A DNA stretch of 9,769 bases, taken from the NCBI GenBank assembly GCA_900320035.1, contig ONQU01000093.1, positions 1-9,769 of the forward strand, read 5' to 3'. Position 1 is the stretch's first letter, and the number at the start of each line of letters is the position of its first letter. The translations under genes and the position numbers were made by a program. This DNA comes from an uncultured Rhodospirillaceae bacterium. Lineage in GTDB: Bacteria; Pseudomonadota; Alphaproteobacteria; RF32; CAG-239. This document shows positions 1 to 5,914 of the stretch, piece by piece. The notes under the pieces were generated by a model. That model had not been told where the DNA came from. It worked only from the letters and a program-made list of their open reading frames with translations, and ran no database searches.

Positions 1-1731
1 ACCCAGCACATCCTTTATAATAAATTTTTCAACATTCAGAGCATCTTCTTTTGTTGTCATTTTAATAACAACCTCATCAATCGGAATGCTTTTAAAGATA
101 ACCTTATCAATGGTTAGATCTGCGGTAATATCGGCCTTTTGTAAAACAGCCAAATAATTTAAATACTGCTTTATTGTTTCGGTTAAACTCAACGTACTTT
201 CGGGCGCAGTAACATAATTATCGACATTAAAATCACTAACTTCGGCAACCAATTCATATTTAGGCCTTGCCGAAGAAAAATCGGCTTTAAATGTTCCTTC
301 CCACGCAGCCTTATCAAACATTGCCTTCAAATCACTCAACAATATTTCTTGAGGATCCGCCGCCAAATTAAAGTTAATATCAACATTACGATATGCCGCT
401 TGGCTTGGAGCAGATAAAGGATACCCCAAGGCTCGCGCGAAAGCGCCGATATTTTTGCCTTCAATTCGTGTTTTCAAAAATAGATTAGGTTCATTATTAT
501 CTTGTAACAAGCTCCCGTTCATCGTCCATACAATGTTTCCCGGACATGCCGCGTAAAATTCATCAATATTCAACTCATTATCGGCCCAAACACCTTTTGC
601 CGAAACATTTTCAATAGCACCATCCGCTTCATCACTCATGGCCATCCGATGCATTAACAAATCGAATTTAACGTTAAAATCAGTCTGTGGATTGTAGTAC
701 ATATTGTTTTCAGACAGCACATTCCATGCCATTTGCCCAAACATCATTAAGAAACGAGCGTCTAAATTAAGAAACTGATATTGCACTTCAATCGTCGGTT
801 TTTCACCTTCCTTAACCGCAAATGGAACTTTAATATTGCCGGAACCCTCCAACGCTTCGGCATATTTGAGCGCCAAGCTGTTCATGCTCAACATTTGGCT
901 GTTCGCATCTAAAACCACCGAGAAAACGAACGGCACATTAAACATATCCGGTAATATTTCCTGTGCACTGACACTATTCACCAAAGTCGCCAAAAGCTGA
1001 AATTCACCGCTAAAATTTCCTTTAAAAGCGCCGGTTGCCATATTATAGTTGCCGTCATACAAAATATAACTGTTCGAATGTGGATTGGTAACGGCAAAAT
1101 TTAAGAAAATATCGTCCGTTTGCGAAATATCACCTAAACCAACGGCAAAGCCATAATTATCGTTATTATACACAAAATTGCCATCAATTCGATACGGACC
1201 GACTAAACTTTCAGCAACAATATCGGCATTAACCTGCGAAAGTTCAGCACCAATTTCATATTGGCGGTTTTGATAGTGTACCCAAGAATTTTGAATGCTG
1301 ATAACCTGTCGGTTAAATTCAATATTCGTATCTAAAAACATTCCTTTTTTTTGTTGTCGCCAATTAGAAGTACCGTTTTCATCGATAATATACCATATTT
1401 CCGTTCCGTTTAATGACAGATTTTCTATTTCTGGTGTTCCTTCGAGCAGAGCGCGTAGTGATAGGCTGGCTTCAATATTTTTAACTGTAGCTATTTTTTC
1501 CGAAGTACTCGGATTTAAAATATTAACATTTTTAGCTGAAAGGTGCGGTTTAGGCCACAAAGAAACACTTATATTACCGCTAAATTCTATTTTCTTCCCC
1601 ATGGTTTTTGAAAACCGATCAGCAATATCGGTTCTGTAAGAATTCCAATCCATGTTGGCAACATAAGCGGTTAAACCACCGGCAATGAGTAAAATAACAA
1701 TAACAGAAATCAAAAGTACTTTTTTGAACAC
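1..1731 (-). CDS. AsmA-family envelope protein, C-terminal part outside window
   Basis: The frame is open for 577 codons from a GTG at 1731 down to base 1, so the gene is cut off at its 3' end. Residues 1-4 (MFKK) are followed by one hydrophobic segment at about 5-25. Next comes the AsmA N-terminal signature: D28-W-N-S-Y-R, then G-K-K-I-E-F-S-G, then S-L-W-P-K-P-H-L at about residues 46-63. The rest is long, polar and beta-rich in appearance, as is usual for AsmA-like proteins. Members of the family are anchored in the inner membrane with a large periplasmic part and are linked to outer-membrane assembly or lipid transport; the exact role here is unknown. The GTG at 1731 was chosen because GGGGAG lies 7 bases upstream. 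An in-frame ATG at 1746 has no ribosome binding site. The gene is divergent from cdd. E. coli AsmA is a little over 600 residues, so this protein is at least of similar size. Confidence 0.85.
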   Translation of the reverse strand, partial: MFKKVLLISVIVILLIAGGLTAYVANMDWNSYRTDIADRFSKTMGKKIEFSGNISVSLWPKPHLSAKNVNILNPSTSEKIATVKNIEASLSLRALLEGTPEIENLSLNGTEIWYIIDENGTSNWRQQKKGMFLDTNIEFNRQVISIQNSWVHYQNRQYEIGAELSQVNADIVAESLVGPYRIDGNFVYNNDNYGFAVGLGDISQTDDIFLNFAVTNPHSNSYILYDGNYNMATGAFKGNFSGEFQLLATLVNSVSAQEILPDMFNVPFVFSVVLDANSQMLSMNSLALKYAEALEGSGNIKVPFAVKEGEKPTIEVQYQFLNLDARFLMMFGQMAWNVLSENNMYYNPQTDFNVKFDLLMHRMAMSDEADGAIENVSAKGVWADNELNIDEFYAACPGNIVWTMNGSLLQDNNEPNLFLKTRIEGKNIGAFARALGYPLSAPSQAAYRNVDINFNLAADPQEILLSDLKAMFDKAAWEGTFKADFSSARPKYELVAEVSDFNVDNYVTAPESTLSLTETIKQYLNYLAVLQKADITADLTIDKVIFKSIPIDEVVIKMTTKEDALNVEKFIIKDVLG

Positions 1732-1771
1732 GGAGCATCTCCCCATAAAAATAAAGATAAACTTAACTTTT

Positions 1772-1799
1772 AGTGTATATAATTTAAAAGATAAATCAA
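1772..1799 (-). promoter_or_regulatory. Promoter of the AsmA-like gene
   Basis: On the minus strand TTGATT (1794-1799) is followed by a 16-bp spacer and TACACT (1772-1777). This puts the transcript start near 1765, about 34 bases before the GTG start. The promoter is almost the same as that of the repeat-protein gene at 4798-4825 (TTGACT, 16 bp, TACACT), which supports both calls. Confidence 0.6.
1778..1783 (+). promoter_or_regulatory. Possible -10 box for the cdd operon
   Basis: TATAAT lies 44 bp before the cdd start, and no good -35 element sits 16-18 bp upstream of it. The box overlaps the spacer of the opposite AsmA promoter, so the two promoters would compete if both are real. This is only a candidate; the operon must start somewhere in the 95-bp gap unless it uses an undetected promoter type. 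Confidence 0.3.
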
Positions 1800-1826
1800 C
1801 AGTTTTTTAAAATTTTGAGGTAAAAA

Positions 1827-2228
1827 ATGAGCACTGCAGAACAACTTTTTCAATCCGCTCAAAAAGCACGAGAAAATGCCTATGCCCCCTATTCGCGATT
1901 TGAAGTCGGGGCCGCAATTTTAACCACCAGCGGTAAAATATATGTCGGTTGCAATGTTGAAAACGCATCTTATCCTTGTGGCACGTGCGCTGAAGCTGGT
2001 GCTATTGCGGCGATGGTTGCTAGCGGAGAACGGCAAATTGCGGAAATTTTAGTCTTAGCTGAAGCAGAACATATTTTACCGTGTGGCAACTGCTTGCAAA
2101 AAATTGCTGAATTTGCCACACCGAACACCCTTGTTCACAGCGCCGATTTGCACCATATTATAGCCAGCCACCGCTTAACAGATTTATTACCGCAAATTTT
2201 TTCGCTGGAGAAAACTGATGGAAAATGA
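1827..2228 (+). CDS. cdd: Cytidine deaminase
   Basis: Zinc hydrolase that deaminates cytidine and deoxycytidine to uridine and deoxyuridine in pyrimidine salvage, in the cytoplasm. The 133 residues match the length of the small tetrameric bacterial type. Visible motifs are the substrate-binding N43-V-E45-N-A-S-Y, the zinc and catalytic site C54-A-E56, and P85-C86-G-N-C89 supplying the other two zinc cysteines. The residue after C-A-E is Ala57, where the Bacillus type has Arg. The start has GAGG six bases upstream (1817-1820). It is the first gene of a three-gene unit, and its last 11 bp overlap the start of the phosphorylase gene, which points to translational coupling. Its uridine product is not a substrate listed for the two downstream phosphorylases as named, although deoxyuridine is accepted by thymidine phosphorylases. 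Confidence 0.96.
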   Translation: MSTAEQLFQSAQKARENAYAPYSRFEVGAAILTTSGKIYVGCNVENASYPCGTCAEAGAIAAMVASGERQIAEILVLAEAEHILPCGNCLQKIAEFATPNTLVHSADLHHIIASHRLTDLLPQIFSLEKTDGK

Positions 2229-3015
2229 AACACTGATTTATCTGAAAAACAAACTTAACGGTTTTGTGCCGGACACTGCCATTGTTTTGGGTTCCGGGCT
2301 GGGTAATTTTACAGAATTGATGAAGGATCCGATTATTATTCCTTATGCCGATATTCCTAATGCCCCGAAACCAACCATTAAAGGACATCAAGGTCGCCTG
2401 TGTGCCGGCGTTATCGGTAAACATAATGTTATATGTTTGCAAGGGCGCACCCACCTCTATGAAGGTATGGACCCGCATGTGATTATGGCCTCAACCCAGC
2501 AGCTCAAAGATTTAGGTGTCAAACGCTTTATTGCTACCAATGCCGCCGGTTCTTTGCGCGTGGATTTACCGGCCGGTAGTTTGATGTTGATTGAAGATCA
2601 TATCAATTTCAGCGGTAAAAATCCGCTCATCGGCGCCCATCCGGCTCCATATTTTCCGGATATGAGTGTTGCTTATGATTTAGAAATGCGGCAGAAAATG
2701 CAAGCCATAGCACAACGTGAAAACATTCCGTTATACAGCGGTGTTTATATTATGGCATTAGGTCCAAACTATGAAACACCGGCAGAAGTGCGTATGTTCC
2801 GCAGTTTTGGTGCCGATGCCGTGGGTATGTCAACCGTGCCGGAAATTATCACCGCGGTTCATGCCAACATGAAAGCTTTAGGTATTTCAGTTATTGCTAA
2901 CTTAGGCGCTGGTTTAGGGGATGAACATTTAGATCATGATGATGTGGTGAAAACCGTTGCTGAAGCAGGTCAGAAACTTTCATATTTACTGCAAAAATTC
3001 TTGGAAGAGGAGTAA
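2218..3015 (+). CDS. punA: Purine nucleoside phosphorylase, trimeric family-2 type
   Basis: Splits inosine, guanosine and their deoxy forms with phosphate to give the base and (deoxy)ribose-1-phosphate. Residues that correspond to the well-studied human enzyme are all present: phosphate site S26 in G-S-G-L-G, H57 in G-H-Q-G-R, R77-x-H79-x-Y81 in the Q-G-R-T-H-L-Y-E-G motif, and N108-A-A. Y185-E186 lies in G-P-N-Y-E-T-P-A-E, S205 in V-G-M-S-T-V-P-E, and N228 in V-I-A-N. The pair E186 and N228 is the one associated with 6-oxopurines, so guanosine and inosine are more likely substrates than adenosine. The length of 265 is normal. GGAG lies just upstream, inside the end of cdd. The gene symbol follows common use for this family; xapA-like activity cannot be excluded. 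Confidence 0.93.
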   Translation: MENETLIYLKNKLNGFVPDTAIVLGSGLGNFTELMKDPIIIPYADIPNAPKPTIKGHQGRLCAGVIGKHNVICLQGRTHLYEGMDPHVIMASTQQLKDLGVKRFIATNAAGSLRVDLPAGSLMLIEDHINFSGKNPLIGAHPAPYFPDMSVAYDLEMRQKMQAIAQRENIPLYSGVYIMALGPNYETPAEVRMFRSFGADAVGMSTVPEIITAVHANMKALGISVIANLGAGLGDEHLDHDDVVKTVAEAGQKLSYLLQKFLEEE

Positions 3016-3020
3016 AAACC

Positions 3021-4328
3021 ATGTTACCACAGGAAATCATCCGTCGTAAACGCGATAGTCAAACGTTGGCTGATGCTGAAATCAATGAATTTATTACCGG
3101 CATTAAAAATGGTGAGGTTGCTGATGCCCAAGTAGCGGCCATGACCATGGCAATATTTTTGAACGGCTTAACACCAACAGAAACGGTTGCCTTAACCTTA
3201 GCTATGCGTAACTCCGGCGATGTATTGCAATGGCATGGTTTTGATAAACCGATTGTCGATAAACATTCCAGCGGCGGCGTCGGTGATAAAGTCAGCTTGA
3301 TACTAGCTCCTATTTTGGCGGCTTGCGATGTTTATGTACCGATGATTGCCGGCCGCGGCCTCGGCCATACCGGCGGAACAATTGATAAATTGGAATCCAT
3401 TCCCAACTATAATACGGCGGCAGATAATTCTCTGTTTCGTCAAACGGTGAAAGAAGTCGGTTGCGCCATTATCGGGCAAACCGGTAATTTAGCACCGGCT
3501 GATAAGAAAATTTACGCTATTCGTGATGTTTGCGCTACTGTCGAATCCATACCGCTGATTACTGCATCCATTCTTTCTAAAAAGCTCGCCGCCGGTTTGC
3601 AATACTTGGTGATGGATTTAAAATGCGGCAACGGTGCGTTTATGAGCGATTTTAATCGTGCTAAGGCGCTCGCCGAATCCATCGTAAGTATTGCCAACAG
3701 CGCCGGTACTAAAACTTCAGCTCTGCTAACAGATATGAATCAAGTACTCGGCACCACAGCCGGTAATGCGGTTGAAGTTAAAGAAGCTCTCGACTACCTA
3801 CAAAATAAAAATATTGATGCCCGCTTGGCTGAAATTACACGGGCGCTTTGCGTTGAGCTTTTATGCCGTTGCGGACGTTGTTCTGATGTAAAAGAAGCTG
3901 AAACAATGGTGACAAAGGCACTATCTTCCGGCAAAGCACTGGAAAAATTTGCCCAAATGGCAACCGCTCTCGGTGCGCCTGTAGATTTTATTGAGAAGGC
4001 TCAAACCTATCTGCCCCTTGCTCAACATCAAAAACCTGTTTTTGCTTCTCGGAGCGGTTATGTAACAGCCATGGATACGCGAGCTATCGGTTTAAGCATT
4101 ATTGAACTCGGCGGCGGTCGCACCGTGCCAAATCAGAAATTAGACCTGGCAACCGGCTATACCAATTTCATTCAAATTGGTGCTAAAGTAGATACTAAAA
4201 CACCATTGGCGATGGTGCATTATCAAACTGAAGAACAATATGTTAAGGCAGCACAAGCTCTCCAAAAAGCCATCGCAATTGGCAATGAAAAATCACCGGC
4301 TCCGGCGCCGATTTTGCTCAAAATTTAG
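3021..4328 (+). CDS. deoA: Thymidine phosphorylase
   Basis: Converts thymidine (and deoxyuridine) plus phosphate to thymine (uracil) and deoxyribose-1-phosphate. The protein tracks E. coli DeoA along its whole length of 435 residues. The phosphate site is K81-H-S83-S-G-G-V-G-D. The family signature is G111-R-G-L-G-H-T-G-G-T120-I-D-K-L-E. Next come I-G-Q-T then L-A-P-A-D-K, R168 in Y-A-I-R-D, and the pyrimidine-contacting P178-L-I-T-A-S-I-L-S-K-K. M-D-L-K-C-G-N-G-A-F-M and T-D-M-N-Q-V-L follow. It starts 5 bp after the PNP gene, and its GAGGAG ribosome binding site overlaps the end of that gene. No deoB, deoC or transporter follows: the unit stops here, against an oppositely oriented gene 10 bp away, with no terminator hairpin visible. 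Confidence 0.96.
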   Translation: MLPQEIIRRKRDSQTLADAEINEFITGIKNGEVADAQVAAMTMAIFLNGLTPTETVALTLAMRNSGDVLQWHGFDKPIVDKHSSGGVGDKVSLILAPILAACDVYVPMIAGRGLGHTGGTIDKLESIPNYNTAADNSLFRQTVKEVGCAIIGQTGNLAPADKKIYAIRDVCATVESIPLITASILSKKLAAGLQYLVMDLKCGNGAFMSDFNRAKALAESIVSIANSAGTKTSALLTDMNQVLGTTAGNAVEVKEALDYLQNKNIDARLAEITRALCVELLCRCGRCSDVKEAETMVTKALSSGKALEKFAQMATALGAPVDFIEKAQTYLPLAQHQKPVFASRSGYVTAMDTRAIGLSIIELGGGRTVPNQKLDLATGYTNFIQIGAKVDTKTPLAMVHYQTEEQYVKAAQALQKAIAIGNEKSPAPAPILLKI

Positions 4329-4338
4329 TTTAAAGAAA

Positions 4339-4767
4339 TTACCAAGAATTACCGACTTGATTTGGCACATAATTACCTTGTGCATTATAGCCATAACCAA
4401 TATTGTTGTTGCCAACTTTATTTGGCACATAATCCCCGCGTGCATTGTAACCATATTCTATACGATCATTACCAACTTGCGTCGGCACATAATCACCGCG
4501 CGCATTGTAGCCGTATTCTACCCGATTATTACCAACTTGCGTCGGCACATAATCACCGCGCGCATTGTAACCATATTCTACCCGATTATTGCCAATTTGG
4601 GTCGGCACATAATCCCCACGCGCATTATAGCCGTATTCTACCCGTTCACCATTTATTGATGTTGGCACATAATCCCCACGCGCATTATAACCGTATTCCA
4701 CCCGACCGGCTTCAGCTGTTAGGGCATATAAGCTCAAGGATAATATCAAAAACAGCAACTTTTTCAT
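4339..4767 (-). CDS. Secreted RGD-containing 20-residue tandem-repeat protein
   Basis: The function is not recognised. Residues 1-20 form a clear signal peptide: K2-K3, a Leu/Ile-rich core, and A-E-A before G21. The protein should therefore leave the cytoplasm. Residues 22-142 are six units of 20 residues, with consensus RVEYGYNARGDYVPTQVGNN and a final Trp142. Units 1-5 contain A-R-G-D-Y-V-P; the last unit is degenerate (A-Q-G-N-Y-V-P). Each unit has three tyrosines (Y-G-Y and D/N-Y-V-P). The mature protein has no Cys and no membrane segment. Spacing within the unit, Y-x-Y-N-x-x-G-x-Y, resembles the YD/RHS repeat (Y-x-Y-D-x-x-G-x-L), but this is my inference. AGGAG lies 7 bases before the ATG and a good promoter lies at 4798-4825. 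It is convergent with deoA, with only 10 bp between stop codons. An adhesin, matrix or fibre subunit would fit, unproven. Confidence 0.85.
   Translation of the reverse strand: MKKLLFLILSLSLYALTAEAGRVEYGYNARGDYVPTSINGERVEYGYNARGDYVPTQIGNNRVEYGYNARGDYVPTQVGNNRVEYGYNARGDYVPTQVGNDRIEYGYNARGDYVPNKVGNNNIGYGYNAQGNYVPNQVGNSW
4342..4704 (-). repeat. Six tandem 60-bp coding repeats
   Basis: On the minus strand the units are 4704-4645, 4644-4585, 4584-4525, 4524-4465, 4464-4405 and 4404-4342 (the last includes one extra codon). The inner units are the most alike. Many differences between copies are third-position changes, such as GGC/GGT and TAC/TAT, which leave the protein the same. The last unit and the tail of the first have diverged in sequence. 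This pattern fits growth by unequal crossing-over or slippage, with selection keeping the protein repeat. The 60-bp period is a multiple of 3, so copy number can change without breaking the frame. Confidence 0.95.
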
Positions 4768-4797
4768 AGCATTTCTCCTAATAAATATTTATTATTA

Positions 4798-4825
4798 AGT
4801 GTATCGCAAAAAAAATACAAGTCAA
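4798..4825 (-). promoter_or_regulatory. Promoter of the repeat-protein gene
   Basis: On the minus strand TTGACT (4820-4825) is separated by 16 bp, mostly a run of T, from TACACT (4798-4803). The transcript would start near 4791, giving a leader of about 24 bases that contains AGGAG at 4775-4779. The good match and the close likeness to the AsmA promoter suggest steady sigma-70 type expression. Confidence 0.6.
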
Positions 4826-4863
4826 TATCTTTTACCTTCTTTTTTTAAATTTACAAAAAATGC

Positions 4864-4891
4864 TTGCAATACATAATTTTTCGGTGTAGAA
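4864..4891 (+). promoter_or_regulatory. Probable promoter of rplY-pth
   Basis: TTGCAA (4864-4869) matches the -35 elements used at 7894 and 8998. The -10 element is weak: GTAGAA at 4886-4891 with a 16-bp spacer, or a shift by one base. An 8-bp inverted repeat (4858-4865 and 4891-4898) brackets the site. The transcript would begin at about 4897, just before the leader hairpin. Confidence 0.4.
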
Positions 4892-4898
4892 AGCATTT

Positions 4899-4926
4899 AC
4901 CTTCGGCACCCCTGGAGGCTGAAGGT
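4899..4926 (+). promoter_or_regulatory. Leader hairpin upstream of rplY
   Basis: ACCTTCGGC (4899-4907) pairs with GCTGAAGGT (4918-4926) over 9 bp with one G-U pair, around a 10-base loop that contains CTGGAG. No run of T follows, so it is not a normal intrinsic terminator. It lies in the untranslated leader, 28 bases before the rplY start, and near the predicted 5' end of the mRNA. It could protect the transcript or serve as a ribosomal-protein autoregulation site. I do not see an obvious copy of the 5S rRNA loop-E binding site of L25. Confidence 0.5.
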
Positions 4927-4954
4927 GTGTTAATTTTAATAAGGAATAAAGAAA

Positions 4955-5245
4955 ATGACAGATTATACTTTTAATGCTAAAAAGCGTGAAAAAGCAGGTA
5001 AGGGGGCAGCTCGTGCTTGTCGTCGTGAAGGTCGTGTACCGGCCGTTATTTACGGTGGTAAAAAAGATGCCGTTCTGATCAGCTTAGATCCGGTTGAACT
5101 GGAAAAAGCGCTTGATTTGACTGATTTTTATCAATCAAATATTACGGTTGATATTGATGGCAAAAAGACCAAGGTTGTTTGTCAGGATGTTCAATTTCAC
5201 CCTGTTTCCGACAAACCTTTACACGTCGATTTTATGCGTCAATAA
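4955..5245 (+). CDS. rplY: Ribosomal protein bL25, short one-domain form
   Basis: Component of the 50S subunit that binds 5S rRNA. The 96 residues contain the whole N-terminal L25 domain: G15-K-G-A-A-R, R24-E-G-R-V-P-A-V-I-Y-G, I-S-L-D-P at about 42-46, and the closing F81-H-P-V-S-D-K-P-L-H-V-D-F. The protein stops where longer relatives (the CTC or TL5 type, around 200 residues, common in many bacteria including alphaproteobacteria) continue into a second beta domain. No remnant of that domain is visible downstream: the stop codon is followed after 9 bases by pth. The short form is normal in E. coli, so this is probably a complete protein. AAGGA lies 9 bases before the ATG. It is co-transcribed with pth, a common pairing. 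Confidence 0.95.
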   Translation: MTDYTFNAKKREKAGKGAARACRREGRVPAVIYGGKKDAVLISLDPVELEKALDLTDFYQSNITVDIDGKKTKVVCQDVQFHPVSDKPLHVDFMRQ

Positions 5246-5254
5246 GAGGTAGGA

Positions 5255-5836
5255 ATGTTTTTGGTGGTTGGCTTGGGTAATCCGGGTGCGGAATATGCGG
5301 CTAGTCGCCATAACGTAGGTTTTATGGCGGCTGATGAACTTCATCGCCGCTATAATTTTTCTGCTTTTAAGGCTAAATTTGACGGCTTGATTGCTGAGGG
5401 GCAAATTAATGGCGAAAAAGTTTATCTCTTAAAGCCGCAGACTTATATGAATCTCTCCGGTAACAGTGTCGTTAAAGCCGCTCACTTCTATAAAATTCTA
5501 CCGCAAAATATTGTGGTCATACATGATGATATGGATTTGCCGACGAATAAAATCAAGGCTAAAATCGGTGGCGGTTCCGGCGGACATAACGGTATCAAAA
5601 GCATTGATGCCGCCATTTCGCCAAACTATAATCGAATCCGTCTCGGTGTTGGTCATCCCGCTGATAAAAGCGAAGACAGCGTTGTTACTCACGTTCTTTC
5701 CGGTTTTGGTAAAGCGGATAAAGAGAATATTGAACATAATATTGATATTGTGGCTGATTTATTACCGATTCTGTTGACCAAAGGTGTGGCCGAATTTTCT
5801 AACCAGTTAGGTATGAAAATCACAGTTGGCAAATAA
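5255..5836 (+). CDS. pth: Peptidyl-tRNA hydrolase
   Basis: Cleaves the ester bond of peptidyl-tRNA released from stalled ribosomes, recycling tRNA in the cytoplasm. All active-site residues known from the E. coli enzyme are in place: N9 in G-L-G-N-P-G, catalytic H19 in S-R-H-N-V-G-F, N66 in T-Y-M-N-L-S-G, D92 in H-D-D-M-D-L-P, and N112 in G-G-G-S-G-G-H-N-G. R-I-R-L-G-V-G-H-P follows at about 127-135. The length of 193 is typical. It begins 9 bases after the rplY stop, with AGAGG and TAGG just upstream, so the two are one operon. The 3' end faces the zinc-ribbon gene, with an imperfect hairpin between them. Confidence 0.97.
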   Translation: MFLVVGLGNPGAEYAASRHNVGFMAADELHRRYNFSAFKAKFDGLIAEGQINGEKVYLLKPQTYMNLSGNSVVKAAHFYKILPQNIVVIHDDMDLPTNKIKAKIGGGSGGHNGIKSIDAAISPNYNRIRLGVGHPADKSEDSVVTHVLSGFGKADKENIEHNIDIVADLLPILLTKGVAEFSNQLGMKITVGK

Positions 5837-5863
5837 TTTTTAAAAGTCCGAAATTAGAAATTT

Positions 5864-5905
5864 ATAATAAGAATTGAACTGTGCCAAAACAGACAATGTT
5901 ATTAT
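5864..5905. terminator. Imperfect hairpin between convergent genes
   Basis: ATAATAA, ATTG and CTGT (5864-5870, 5873-5876, 5879-5882) pair with ACAG, CAAT and TTATTAT (5889-5892, 5894-5897, 5899-5905) around the loop GCCAAA. Two small uneven internal loops interrupt the 15 pairs. The position, between the stops of pth (5836) and the minus-strand gene (5917), suits a shared terminator. However, the stem is AT-rich and neither side has a strong run of T, so termination may be weak. Confidence 0.35.
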
Positions 5906-5914
5906 GCATTACAT

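Noticed and set aside
1295..1639. 114-codon plus-strand frame inside the AsmA-like gene
   Set aside because: It is antisense to a long frame with a family signature and has no ribosome binding site or recognisable domain.
2158..2478. Minus-strand frame across the cdd/PNP junction
   Set aside because: It is antisense to two well-supported enzymes with no supporting signal.
4342..4704. CRISPR-like array
   Set aside because: The 60-bp units are directly adjacent with no unique spacers, and they encode a repeated protein.
4362..4769. Plus-strand open frames across the tandem repeat (also 4240-4659), giving repetitive His- or Ile-rich proteins
   Set aside because: Because the repeat period is a multiple of 3, frames without stops are open throughout. 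The minus-strand frame has the signal peptide, ribosome binding site and promoter; the plus-strand ones have none.
4899..4926. Reading the rplY leader hairpin as an intrinsic terminator for an upstream plus-strand gene
   Set aside because: No run of T follows the stem and there is no plus-strand gene directly upstream; the neighbour runs the other way.
5466..5777. Alternative frames inside pth on both strands (also 5498-5737 minus)
   Set aside because: pth has all catalytic residues in one uninterrupted frame, so these are shadows.
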